DNA of 64,000 nucleotides from DTU098 sp964498525. GTDB lineage: Bacteria > Bacillota > Desulfotomaculia > Desulfotomaculales > Pelotomaculaceae. Under the pieces are notes generated by a model. The model was not told the DNA's origin and ran no database searches. It saw only the letters and a program-made list of their open reading frames with translations. The position numbers and the translations under genes are program-made. Below, piece by piece: positions 27,831-36,294 of the stretch; within the stretch, counting starts at the first letter, position 1; each line of letters begins with the position of its first letter. The stretch lies in the NCBI GenBank assembly GCA_964498525.1, contig CAZCGU010000005.1, positions 62,001 to 126,000 of the forward strand. Reading direction: 5' to 3'.

Positions 27831-30182
27831 GTGAAGCTGAAAAGAAAAGCACTTTCAATTTTACTTACTCTGTCTTTCCTGGTCTGCATGCTGGTGCCCA
27901 TGGCGGCCCCCGCAGGCGCGGCCACCGGCTACTCGGTTCTTTCGGCTCCCAACGTGGACGATAATGATGTGTGGGCACTGGGAACTGTTTTCGGCCAGGT
28001 TATAGCCGGCGGTCTGGAGAAGGGAGATACCATGACCTTCCGCCTGCCCGGCGACTTTATCTGGTCCAAGGCCGGCACTAAGGAGACCCGCATGACCGAC
28101 TGGTCCGGCGAAGTCCTTGCCAACGGCGACATCCGCTACGGGGAAAAGGAAGGCAACTACATCCTGCTCCCGAAATACTATGGCGGTGACAATAACGGTC
28201 TGGTAACGAAAGATGAAGCAGGCGATGTCATTGACATGCTGGAATTCACCATGATCAGCGACAAGGAAGTAAAAGTGGAAATAATCGGCGAGCCCCAGAG
28301 CGGGGAGGATTGTTTCTTCTACATCTACCCCAAGAACATTTTCGTGGCTGACGGCTTTGACGGCGCCATCGAAATGATCTTTGACTCGCCCGGCGGCTCC
28401 GGCTTTGCCGATGGCTCCGTAACCGTCGGTTATGTTTCCGGCGGTCAGATTACGGTCAGCGTCAGCAGCGTGGATTCCTTCAGCGAAAGAGACTCGGTTA
28501 CTTTCCGGATCACTGAGGACACCGCCAGCGCTTTCGAAGATAAGGATGAATCCCTGAAGCTCAGGCTGCCCAGCGGTTTTGTCTGGGGAAGCAGCATTAA
28601 CGAACTCAAGACCATCTGGGGCGACACGAGCCTGGAAGCAGCTTTAAGAGCAGGCGCCCTTAAAATTGACGAAGATGAAATAATCTTTAACCTGTCCAAG
28701 TTCTCTGGAACCAAAGACGCAGCAAGCATTGAACTGAAGATTGACGTTGTTGTGGACGACGAAACCAGCGCCAAGACCGGCGACATCATTGCCAGAATCT
28801 CCGGCAAGAGCGACATCACTCCGTCCGAGCTGAAAGTCGGCGTGTACGGCACCTACGACGCCGAAATTAAAGTTGTGGGCGATGTTCCCACTGTTTACGC
28901 AGGTCAGCTGGAGCAAGTTATTGCCGACATCGCCATTAATGAAGCCGTTTCTGACAGCATCGTTAAGGGACGGACCCTGACCCTGGAACTGCCCGACAAC
29001 GCCCGTTGGGGTGACGTGGATGACGACAGCCACAAGGGCCTGAGCATTGACCTGATGAGCTTCCCGGGCACCGACGGCAAGACCGCCAAATTTGAATTCA
29101 CCGGAAAATCCAGCGAGGCCGCCAAGCTCGTTCTTAAGGAAATGGAAGTTGTCCTGGAAGCCGGCGTAACCGGCGACCTGGTTGTCAAAGTAGGCGGCAC
29201 CGCGGGCCTGAGCGGCGAACTGACCGTGGCCAATATTATTGCCCCCATCACGGCTGAAGCCGCCGCTGTTCCGGAAGTCAGGATCGGTAGCGTGAACGCA
29301 GCCGGCGAAATCACCATCATTGAAGGTAAAGCAGAAGCAATCAAAAAGAACAAGTGGATCACCCTGGACCTGCCCATCGGCGTACGCTTCGCCAACAAGC
29401 CCAAGGTTGAAGTTGTGGAAGGCGACCTGAATGTTGACGTAGGAAGCGTCAAGCTGGCCAAAGATGCCGACCAGGACGATAACCAGGCCCTGTTCTACGT
29501 CAAGGGCGACAGCTCCGAGCCCAGCAAGATCAAAGTATCCAACCTCAACTATATAGTTGACCGGACCGTTCCGGAAGGCGACATCAAGATTGCCGTCAAG
29601 GGCGACGCCCTGGTGGAAGTCAACGACCCCAATGAAGTTTATAAGTACTACTCCTTCGAAGATAAGAGCACTGTAGTAGTAATTGACGGAAAGAAAGCCT
29701 TCTCGTTGGACAGCGACTATAAAGTATTCCCGAGAACAGGTTCCGCGGCCAAGGTTGCCAACGCCATGGTTGTTACCCCGGCCGACAGCAGCTACAGCTC
29801 CAATGCGGTATTTGTAATCGGTGACACCAACTACACTGTAAACGGCGTTCAAATGACCGCTGATGTTGCCCCGTACCTGAAGAACGACCGCACCTACCTG
29901 CCGGTCCGGTACGTAGCCACCGCCCTGGGCGTGGCAGACGCCAACATCATGTGGAATGAAGCCGAGCAAAGCGTTGTAATTATCAAGGGTGACCGCGTAG
30001 TCAAACTGGTCATCGGCAGCACCAACATGATGATCAACGGCGTGCCCTTCGGCATGGACGTTGCTCCTGAAATCGTCGACCCGGGCCGCACCATGCTGCC
30101 GCTCCGGTGGGTTGCCCAGGCTCTGGGCGCTGACGTCCAGTGGGATGCCGCCACCCAGACTGTGACCATCGACACCCTGTAA
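27831..30182 (+). CDS. Probable S-layer protein with C-terminal stalk (CuAO-N) domain
   Basis: A 783-residue secreted protein: signal peptide ILLTLSFLVCMLVPMAAPAGA, a repeated beta-rich body rich in Asp, Lys, Val and Gly, then a C-terminal copper-amine-oxidase-N-like pair (NDRTYLPVRYVATALGVADA, DPGRTMLPLRWVAQALGADV). It has the features of a major S-layer protein: acidic and Lys-rich composition, almost no Cys or Met, strongly biased codons (AAC, AAG, GAC, GGC), a long leader and a perfect terminator. The GTG start has AGGAGGG 6 bases upstream. Its N-terminal ~200 residues are repeated in the next gene. It has no SLH motif, so attachment is by another route. Confidence 0.85.
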   Translation: MKLKRKALSILLTLSFLVCMLVPMAAPAGAATGYSVLSAPNVDDNDVWALGTVFGQVIAGGLEKGDTMTFRLPGDFIWSKAGTKETRMTDWSGEVLANGDIRYGEKEGNYILLPKYYGGDNNGLVTKDEAGDVIDMLEFTMISDKEVKVEIIGEPQSGEDCFFYIYPKNIFVADGFDGAIEMIFDSPGGSGFADGSVTVGYVSGGQITVSVSSVDSFSERDSVTFRITEDTASAFEDKDESLKLRLPSGFVWGSSINELKTIWGDTSLEAALRAGALKIDEDEIIFNLSKFSGTKDAASIELKIDVVVDDETSAKTGDIIARISGKSDITPSELKVGVYGTYDAEIKVVGDVPTVYAGQLEQVIADIAINEAVSDSIVKGRTLTLELPDNARWGDVDDDSHKGLSIDLMSFPGTDGKTAKFEFTGKSSEAAKLVLKEMEVVLEAGVTGDLVVKVGGTAGLSGELTVANIIAPITAEAAAVPEVRIGSVNAAGEITIIEGKAEAIKKNKWITLDLPIGVRFANKPKVEVVEGDLNVDVGSVKLAKDADQDDNQALFYVKGDSSEPSKIKVSNLNYIVDRTVPEGDIKIAVKGDALVEVNDPNEVYKYYSFEDKSTVVVIDGKKAFSLDSDYKVFPRTGSAAKVANAMVVTPADSSYSSNAVFVIGDTNYTVNGVQMTADVAPYLKNDRTYLPVRYVATALGVADANIMWNEAEQSVVIIKGDRVVKLVIGSTNMMINGVPFGMDVAPEIVDPGRTMLPLRWVAQALGADVQWDAATQTVTIDTL

Positions 30183-30205
30183 ATCAATACCCCGTATGTT
30201 GTAAA

Positions 30206-30235
30206 AAAACCGGACTCCATATGGAGTCCGGTTTT
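30206..30235 (+). terminator. Terminator of the S-layer gene
   Basis: A perfect 30-bp palindrome (arms AAAACCGGACTCCAT and ATGGAGTCCGGTTTT) lies 24 bp past the stop. The T-rich 3' arm (TTTT, CC) makes it a strong, possibly bidirectional terminator. Confidence 0.88.
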
Positions 30236-30499
30236 CCCTTGAATATTGGATAGGCGGAAAAAGGGAAAGGGAAGGTTGTTTGCGCCCGGCAAAGTGGTAT
30301 TGGTATACATAATAAATGCTGACAAGAATGGCCTTGACAAGGCGCACAGAGGCAATTTATACTTAATCTAGTAAAAAGTTAAGGAGCTTAACCAAAGGGT
30401 TTGGCCGCCTGCTAAAACAGGTTTTTTATCGGATCTGTCACTGCTGAAAAATTCAAACCGCCACCAAAATAATTTGAGGGACTACGGCCGTTGGCCATT

Positions 30500-30835
30500 T
30501 CTATAGCACAGGCAAAACAAAAGCCAGACACAAATTAGACCAAAGCTGACCGGCAGCATTAAAGCAAAAGCAGACGGACGCTGTTACACAGGTTAAACAA
30601 GTGCTGACCGGCGCCGTTACATAAATGAAACCAAGCAGGCCGGCGCTATCACAAGTTAAACGACGCAGACAGGCGTTGTTACATAAGTCAGGCCAGGGTG
30701 GGCCGGTAATATTACATGAGTTAAAAAAGGCGGGCCAGCAATAATACGCAAAACAGAAAAAAGCTGACCATCACTGGTATACACACGTAAAACACAGCAA
30801 ACCAGCGTTAATACGCAAGTACAAGTGAAATAAAA
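30500..30835 (+). repeat. Degenerate ~31-bp tandem repeat array
   Basis: Roughly ten imperfect units, each close to AGCAGACCGGCGCTGTTAC followed by AYAAGTTAAAC. Examples begin at about 30565, 30597, 30629, 30658, 30690 and 30721. Spacing is 29-34 bp and units diverge, especially near the right end. The array is A-rich on the plus strand and stops about 15 bp before the next gene's start. It is not CRISPR: units are not identical and have no separate spacers. The reading frame is closed in places, so it is probably non-coding. Confidence 0.65.
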
Positions 30836-30850
30836 TAGAAGGGGTGGTGT

Positions 30851-32002
30851 GTGGTGAAACCCGGCCGATTGATTTTTCCTCTCCTGCCTGCGCTGTTGTT
30901 TTGTGTCCTGGCGCTGCTGCCGGCGGCGTCAACTGCCGCAGCCGGAGGGACTTCCTACCAGGTGATCAGGGCGCCGGTGGTCAAGAATGACGCCGTTTAT
31001 GAATTGGGGGTTGTTTTCGCCCGTTTTACGGCCGCCCAGCTGCAACAAAACGATGTGGTTACCTTCCGGCTGCCGTCTGATTTTATCTGGACAAACGCCC
31101 CTGAGAAGGCGGGGGAGGCCGCTGCCGCCGCCGCTGCCCAGACATCGGGGCAGTGGAATGAGGTAACGGCCACAGAGAACTACGTACGCTACGGAACATC
31201 AAATTATGTGGAGGTTCCCCGGACCTATTCCGGCAATGACAACGGTCTTTTCCAGGGGGCGGATCCGGTGTTAAGCCTTACCAGTCTGAGCGGCAACGAG
31301 GTTAGAATGGAGATTACGGGAGACCCCGACCCGGGCCGGGAGTGCTGCTTCTACCTGTTTTGCAAACGGGTTTATATACCCGGCGGGTATACGGGGGAAG
31401 TACCGGTACTTTTTGAGGCCCCGTCCCACTCCGGCTTCGCCGGCGGAAAAACCGTACCCGGCAGGGTGAGCGGGGGAGGATCTTCAGAGGTTGCCGGGGA
31501 AGATGAGCCGGCGGACGATAAGTCCGCAACCGGTAAGACTTCAACCGGTGAAACCCCGTCAGACTTGACCCCACCGGGGGAAGACGTTCCACCGGCGGCG
31601 GAATATAAAGTTGTGGCCCGGTTTGTCATAGGTGAGAAAAAATGCGTTTTAAACGGGGCCGAAGCGGAGCTGGACGTGTCTCCTTACCTGAAAGAAGGGC
31701 GCACCTATCTGCCGGTGCGGTATGCTATGCAGGCCCTGGGTGTGGGGGACGGCGGAGTTCATTGGGATGGTACTGATGGCGAAGGCGTGGTAACCATCAA
31801 CGATGGCGGCAGGACGCTCAAGCTGCTGATTGGCAGTAAGGTTATGTATGCGGGTAATCTCCCCATTGCCATGGATGTTGCCCCCGAAATAGCGGAACCC
31901 GGGCGGACCATGCTGCCCCTGCGCTGGGTGGCCGAGGCTCTCGGGGGCAAGGTGGAATGGGACGCCGCCGGGCAAACCGTGACCATCTTAAAGGAAGGCT
32001 AA
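30851..32002 (+). CDS. Short paralogue of the S-layer protein (N-domain plus stalk domain)
   Basis: A 383-residue secreted protein with signal peptide (LLPALLFCVLALLPAASTAAA). Its N-terminal domain (residues 38-205) aligns with the start of the S-layer protein at 27831: NDAVYELGVVFARFTAAQLQ matches NDDVWALGTVFGQVIAGGLE, followed by VTFRLPSDFIW. Its C-terminal stalk pair is EGRTYLPVRYAMQALGVGD and EPGRTMLPLRWVAEALGGKV. The ~380-residue middle is replaced by a Ser/Thr/Pro/Asp-rich linker (205-255). The GTG start at 30851 (or 30854) follows AGGGGTGGTG. It may be a minor S-layer component or capping variant; the role is not established. Confidence 0.85.
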   Translation: MVKPGRLIFPLLPALLFCVLALLPAASTAAAGGTSYQVIRAPVVKNDAVYELGVVFARFTAAQLQQNDVVTFRLPSDFIWTNAPEKAGEAAAAAAAQTSGQWNEVTATENYVRYGTSNYVEVPRTYSGNDNGLFQGADPVLSLTSLSGNEVRMEITGDPDPGRECCFYLFCKRVYIPGGYTGEVPVLFEAPSHSGFAGGKTVPGRVSGGGSSEVAGEDEPADDKSATGKTSTGETPSDLTPPGEDVPPAAEYKVVARFVIGEKKCVLNGAEAELDVSPYLKEGRTYLPVRYAMQALGVGDGGVHWDGTDGEGVVTINDGGRTLKLLIGSKVMYAGNLPIAMDVAPEIAEPGRTMLPLRWVAEALGGKVEWDAAGQTVTILKEG

Positions 32003-32136
32003 AGGCCGGGGGCGGACTTGCGGCTTGGGTCCGGGGTAAAAAGCCATAAAAAGTTTTACAGCAGGGCAAAGGCCCGGAACCGGAACTTTGAATAACCAGT
32101 TAGAATAATTTGTTGTAGCGGAGGAGGCAGGTTGTA

Positions 32137-33234
32137 GTGCGAAAACTGGCGATATTTTTTACACTGTTCGCGTTTCTCTTAACTTTGTTGCCGTTTCAGG
32201 CTCTGGCCCGGGAGCCGCTGACGCCGGAACTCACCCTGGAGGCGGCGGTGGAAAGGGCACTGGTTACGGACAATTCCCTGAAAAAGGCGCAAAAGGACCT
32301 GGAACGGACCGAAGAAGTCAAGGACTACCTGGCCGATAAAATCGACTTTATCCCCAAGGGACCGGTTCCTTCGTCCAATGCGGAATCAGTATTTTTAAAC
32401 GTGACCCAGGCGGAAATAAGCCGGAACATGGCCAGAAGAAACTACAAGGCCGGGGAGGATGCCGTAGTGCTTTCTGTCCATCAGGCCTACTATGAAATAT
32501 TAAGGAATCAGGAAAAAGTAAGTGTTGGCGAAAGCACTTTGAAGAACAGGCAATGGCTCAAGCAGGTTGTTTACGCGGGAAAAAGGGTGGGGACTGTGGA
32601 TGCCCTCACTGTGATCCAGGCCGAAACCAACTGGGCCGGCGCCAGAACTTCCCTGGAAGCGGCCCAAAAGGCCCTGGCCGACTCATATCAGAAGTTCAAC
32701 CAAATGGTAGGGTTTGGGCCGGAAGACAGGCCGGTGCTGGTTGACCGGCCGCAACTGACACCGCTGGAAGTCAAAAACCTGGATGTGGAAATTAACGCCA
32801 TTGTAACATCCAGCCCCACCCTGTGGTCCGCCGAGCAGGGAGTGGAACTGGCCAAACTCACCAAAAGGCTTTATGATTTCACCAATCCCAGCGCCGGCGA
32901 GCCTTACGAGGTAAAGGACATAGATTTGCAAAAAGCTGAAGTTACCGCAGGCGATGTCAAGGAGCAGATGACCAAGCAGTTAAGGACGATGTATTACACG
33001 GCCAAACAGCTGGAAGAGCAATATGCGGGCGTTGTTGAAGGCACCCGCCTGGCCGAGGAAAACTTGCGGGTGGCGAAAGTCAAATTCGATGTCGGAGTTG
33101 CCACCAAAACAGATGTTTTGAACGCCGAACTGGACCTGGAACAGACCAGGCAGGGTTTATTAGAAGTTGAATGCCAGCATGATATCCTCAAGATGGCCTT
33201 CAAAAAACCCTGGGCTTACGCAGGCGGCAGCTAG
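32137..33234 (+). CDS. TolC-family outer-membrane-efflux-like protein
   Basis: A 365-residue secreted, largely alpha-helical protein. Signal peptide LFAFLLTLLPFQALA is followed by TolC/OEP-type repeats (LTLEAAVERALVTDNSLKKAQ near the start, AKVKFDVGVATKTDVLNAEL near the end) with long coiled-coil helices. TolC repeats are usual in diderm bacteria and odd in a presumed monoderm spore former; homologues are known in Peptococcaceae and Clostridia, where they may span the wall or S-layer. The length is shorter than E. coli TolC and no clear beta-barrel strands are seen. The GTG start has GGAGGAGG upstream. The following stalk, MarR and adaptor genes suggest an export function. Confidence 0.82.
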   Translation: MRKLAIFFTLFAFLLTLLPFQALAREPLTPELTLEAAVERALVTDNSLKKAQKDLERTEEVKDYLADKIDFIPKGPVPSSNAESVFLNVTQAEISRNMARRNYKAGEDAVVLSVHQAYYEILRNQEKVSVGESTLKNRQWLKQVVYAGKRVGTVDALTVIQAETNWAGARTSLEAAQKALADSYQKFNQMVGFGPEDRPVLVDRPQLTPLEVKNLDVEINAIVTSSPTLWSAEQGVELAKLTKRLYDFTNPSAGEPYEVKDIDLQKAEVTAGDVKEQMTKQLRTMYYTAKQLEEQYAGVVEGTRLAEENLRVAKVKFDVGVATKTDVLNAELDLEQTRQGLLEVECQHDILKMAFKKPWAYAGGS

Positions 33235-33265
33235 CCTATCCCTATAATATAAAATTTTGAAATCT

Positions 33266-33297
33266 CAAGCCGGGCGACTTCCCGGCTTGCTCCTTTT
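33266..33297 (+). terminator. Terminator after the TolC-like gene
   Basis: A 9-bp perfect stem (CAAGCCGGG / CCCGGCTTG) with a 6-base loop is followed by CTCCTTTTTC. Confidence 0.85.
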
Positions 33298-33307
33298 TCT
33301 TGTATAG

Positions 33308-33341
33308 TGTACCGGGAAACTAAGTTATTAAGTTATTGGTT
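33308..33341 (+). repeat. 34-bp direct repeat, copy 1
   Basis: The 34 bases beginning TGTACCGGGAAACTAAG and ending GTTATTGGTT are identical to 36974-37007. The unit contains two tandem AAGTTATT motifs and precedes the stalk-domain gene at 33431. Confidence 0.85.
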
Positions 33342-33430
33342 AATTAAAGAAAATACAACCGGAAAAAAAGGGTTTTACCATGCTTTAATGGAATATTTTC
33401 TTAATATCTATGTTTTTAGGAGGTATCGCT

Positions 33431-34243
33431 GTGCGTAAAGTTTTGCTTGGGGTAGTGCTGGGAATGCTCCTGGTTTTTGCGGGTATGGCCTTTGCCGGGG
33501 AAAGCCCGATTAAAATCATGCTTGACGGGAAAGAGATTTACTCGGATACGCCGCCCCAGATTATCAACAACAGGACATTAGTGCCCATCAGGGTTATATC
33601 GGAGGCGCTGGGGATTAATGTGGAGTGGGATCAGGACACGCGAACGGTGGTACTGACATCTCCCGAAAACCTGCCGCCCTTTAATATTGTTTCCTATGAA
33701 AAAATTAACAGCGAACACGGTTACTATATCCTGGGGGAAGCCAAAAATGAATCCGGGAAAACCTTTGCGGATGTTGAAATCAAGGCGGACATCCTTGATC
33801 CGGACGGAAACGTTTTAGAAACTCTGTCCACCTGGCTGCCCGCCGGAGTTACGCCGGGCGAAACAGCTTACTTCAGGCTTAAGTCCTATTCAAATCAGGA
33901 ATACCTTGTCGATGACGTAAGTTTTCACATTTCGGCCAGGGATGAAATCTCCATTACCCCGGCTGAAGTGACCTTCAGTGATATCCGGTTTACCCGGGAC
34001 CCGAACATTTATAACGACTTTCTTTATGTCACGGGTGAAGTGGAAAGGTCAGACGACGACCTTGTGAGGGATTATAAAAACCCCGTGGTTCAGGTGGTTC
34101 TGTTTGACAGCAGCGGGAGAATGGTCAATTACGGCGAAAGACATGTTGATTATTTTGAGAAGTCGAAATACGCTGAGTTTAAAATTACCCTGGAAAAAGG
34201 ACCGGCCTACAAGACCTATAATTTCAAGTTCTTTTCCGACTAA
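33431..34243 (+). CDS. Exported stalk-domain (CuAO-N) and FxLYD-like protein
   Basis: A 270-residue exported protein: signal peptide LLGVVLGMLLVFAGMAFAG, then a single copper-amine-oxidase-N-like domain (IINNRTLVPIRVISEALGIN and VEWDQDTRTVVL). The rest is a tandem FxLYD-like region (YYILGEAKNESGKTFADVEI, FLYVTGEVERSDDDLV) common in surface lipoproteins and stalk proteins. GTG 33431 is chosen because AGGAGG is 8 bases upstream. It lies between two terminated or promoter-bearing units, preceded by the 34-bp repeat. Function is unknown beyond a surface location. Confidence 0.86.
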   Translation: MRKVLLGVVLGMLLVFAGMAFAGESPIKIMLDGKEIYSDTPPQIINNRTLVPIRVISEALGINVEWDQDTRTVVLTSPENLPPFNIVSYEKINSEHGYYILGEAKNESGKTFADVEIKADILDPDGNVLETLSTWLPAGVTPGETAYFRLKSYSNQEYLVDDVSFHISARDEISITPAEVTFSDIRFTRDPNIYNDFLYVTGEVERSDDDLVRDYKNPVVQVVLFDSSGRMVNYGERHVDYFEKSKYAEFKITLEKGPAYKTYNFKFFSD

Positions 34244-34271
34244 ATATCAATATTATCAATATCAGGGAATC

Positions 34272-34300
34272 TTGACAAGATTAAAACCTCTGCATATACT
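34272..34300 (+). promoter_or_regulatory. Sigma-A promoter of the marR gene
   Basis: A consensus -35 TTGACA (34272-34277), a 17-bp spacer and -10 TATACT (34295-34300). Confidence 0.85.
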
Positions 34301-34303
34301 TAA

Positions 34304-34318
34304 TTATGTAAAACATTA
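34304..34318 (+). promoter_or_regulatory. Probable MarR operator
   Basis: TTATGTAAAACATTA is a near-perfect inverted repeat (5 of 6 pairs about a 3-base centre) directly downstream of the -10 box. This fits autorepression by the MarR protein. Confidence 0.6.
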
Positions 34319-34359
34319 AAATGCTTAATAATTTGCATTGTAACCCCGGGAGGTCTGGG

Positions 34360-34839
34360 ATGGGACAACCAAGCATTGAGAAATACTTTTCCCGCCTTGA
34401 GGAAGTCTTTGCGGAGATGGTCAGAACGCTGCACAATGAGCTAGCCAAACAGATGGTTTCGGGTATTACCGGAAGCCAGTTTTTTGTGTTAAAGAAGATC
34501 AGCGATAAGGGCCGGATGACTGTTTCTGAGGTGGCGGAAGAACTGGGCGTTTCCCTGAGCGCCATCACCGCCCTGGTTAACCGTCTGGTTAACAATGGTC
34601 TGGCCGCCAGGACCCGGGATCTGATTGATCGCCGTCTGGTCTGGCTGGAGGCGACTGACCAGGGCGCCGATGTTGTGAAGAGATGTATGGAGGGCCGGAA
34701 AAAGGTAGCTATAAAATATTTTGGCCGGCTCCCGGAAAAAGACGTGGAAAAGCTCATCGAGATTTACGAAAAAGTGTTGACCATGGTGCGTTCTGAAAAA
34801 GCGGAAAGCGCCGCCAGGAACCGGAACGAATCCCGATAA
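34360..34839 (+). CDS. MarR-family transcriptional regulator
   Basis: A 159-residue winged-helix regulator. The HTH lies in MTVSEVAEELGVSLSAITAL, with VNRLVNNGLAARTRDLIDRR forming the recognition helix end and the wing. Flanking helices mediate dimerisation. ATG 34360 has GGGAGG 7 bases upstream. A consensus promoter and operator precede it and a terminator follows. It probably controls itself and the two adaptor genes to the right; the ligand is unknown. Confidence 0.92.
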   Translation: MGQPSIEKYFSRLEEVFAEMVRTLHNELAKQMVSGITGSQFFVLKKISDKGRMTVSEVAEELGVSLSAITALVNRLVNNGLAARTRDLIDRRLVWLEATDQGADVVKRCMEGRKKVAIKYFGRLPEKDVEKLIEIYEKVLTMVRSEKAESAARNRNESR

Positions 34840-34927
34840 AACCGGTATTCCCCAGTTTGTGGCGCTAAAAAATCCGTTGTAAGTTTTTGCCTCCATAAGT
34901 GCTATGGGACTTTGTTTAAGAGGGCTT

Positions 34928-34960
34928 GGGAGCACCCGGAAGGGTCCGGGACTCCCTTTT
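34928..34960 (+). terminator. Terminator after marR
   Basis: A two-part stem GGGAG/CTCCC and CCCGGA/TCCGGG with loop AGGG is followed by TTTT. It separates marR from the adaptor gene. Confidence 0.75.
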
Positions 34961-35075
34961 GTCTTGACGCCTTCTTTTTATATGTGACAAGTTAAACAGG
35001 GGTTTTTTTAGATCAAGGGGTTCAATTCCGATCAACTGGTCAACAGGTTGTGGAAGTAAAAGGGGAGAGGGACGC

Positions 35076-36266
35076 TTGAAAAAGTGGTTCAAAATCGGGC
35101 TTATTAGCTTTTTGTCCATAGCAGTCCTGGCGCTGGCCGGATGCAGCCAGGGTGGCAGGGGGACCGGTGATAATCAACCAATGGTAATCAGTACAGCTGC
35201 GGCACGTGTGGGCGTGCTGCCGGGAGGAGCCGTGATCAGCGGCAGACTGGAGGCGCTTTATACGGCCGATGTCGTACCCAGGACGCCCGGCAAGGCAGCT
35301 GAAATTCCTGTTGACGTGGGCGACGAAGTGGCGGAGGGCGATCTGCTGGTGAGCCTGGACGTTGCCGACCTGGCTGCACTGGTGGATCTATACGCGGCTC
35401 AATTGGACAAGGCCAGGAATTCAGATCTGCCCGTTCAAAAAAACCAGGCGGAGCTGGCCCTGGCCAAGGCCCGGGCAGGTTTTATACTGGCGGAGGCCGA
35501 TTATTTGCGAAGCATAGAGCTTAAAGGGGCTGCCGCCCTGTCCCAGCGGCAGTTTGAGGAATACGAAAGGACCTATCTCCAGGAAAAAGCCGGGTATGAG
35601 GCCGCCCAAAGGAGCCTTGAAATTCTGGTTGGGGCCACAATTCCTGAAACCATCCGGCAGTGCGAGGCTCAGTTACAGAAGGCCAGGGCTGATTTCAACA
35701 ACAGCATCATCAGGGCGCCCCTCGGTGGGGTTGTCACGGCCCGGAACATCAACCCCGGTGAAATGGCCAACGCGGCCCAGACCATCATCAGCATAGCTAA
35801 TCTGGACACCGTTGCGGTCCAGGCCGGGGTCAGCGAAGACCAGGTGAATAAAATTCAATTGGGACAGGAATTGCGGGTCAGGGTTGGTTCGGTGCGGGAG
35901 GAACCCTTTACAGGAAAAATTTCCAGCATTGCGCCGGCGGCGAATGCCACAACCAGAGCTTACCCAGTCAAGATCCAGATTCCCAACCCCGGCCACGTGC
36001 TGAAGCCGGGCATGAAGGTAGAAGTCTTGCTGGATACCGGGGCTGAAGCGGGAATTATAATCCCCGGAGCGGCCGTGACCACGCTCGATCAAAAGAGCTT
36101 TGTCTGGGTTATCGAAGACGGCTGCGCCGGCCGCCGGGAAGTGGCAACCGGCCTGTCCGGCGGCCGGGACGTCATGATCGTGGCTGGTCTAAAGGAAGGT
36201 GAAGAGCTGGCGGTATCAGGCATCGAAGCGCTTCAGGAAGGGATGAAAGTAGTCATCAAAAAATAA
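35076..36266 (+). CDS. Lipoprotein membrane-fusion adaptor (RND/HlyD type)
   Basis: A 396-residue adaptor. A lipobox (LALAGC, Cys24 region) makes it a lipoprotein. The first lipoyl half is KAAEIPVDVGDEVAEGDLLV, followed by a coiled-coil hairpin (about 90-190), the second lipoyl half (IIRAPLGGVVTARNINPGE), a beta-barrel and a membrane-proximal domain (VTTLDQKSFVWVIEDG). This is the full AcrA/MacA layout. The TTG start has GGGGAGAGGG upstream. It is followed 28 bp later by a second, smaller adaptor, but no RND, ABC or MFS pump gene lies in the cluster. Confidence 0.9.
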   Translation: MKKWFKIGLISFLSIAVLALAGCSQGGRGTGDNQPMVISTAAARVGVLPGGAVISGRLEALYTADVVPRTPGKAAEIPVDVGDEVAEGDLLVSLDVADLAALVDLYAAQLDKARNSDLPVQKNQAELALAKARAGFILAEADYLRSIELKGAAALSQRQFEEYERTYLQEKAGYEAAQRSLEILVGATIPETIRQCEAQLQKARADFNNSIIRAPLGGVVTARNINPGEMANAAQTIISIANLDTVAVQAGVSEDQVNKIQLGQELRVRVGSVREEPFTGKISSIAPAANATTRAYPVKIQIPNPGHVLKPGMKVEVLLDTGAEAGIIIPGAAVTTLDQKSFVWVIEDGCAGRREVATGLSGGRDVMIVAGLKEGEELAVSGIEALQEGMKVVIKK

Positions 36267-36294
36267 ATCTCCACTGCTGATTGGGGAGCGGAAT

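Noticed and set aside
28644..30347. 567-residue open frame antisense to the S-layer gene
   Set aside because: It is a by-product of the biased codon use of the S-layer gene; it lacks a ribosome site, has an odd composition, and shows no domain.
30500..30835. Possible CRISPR array
   Set aside because: Units are diverged, not identical, and have no distinct spacers; no cas genes nearby.
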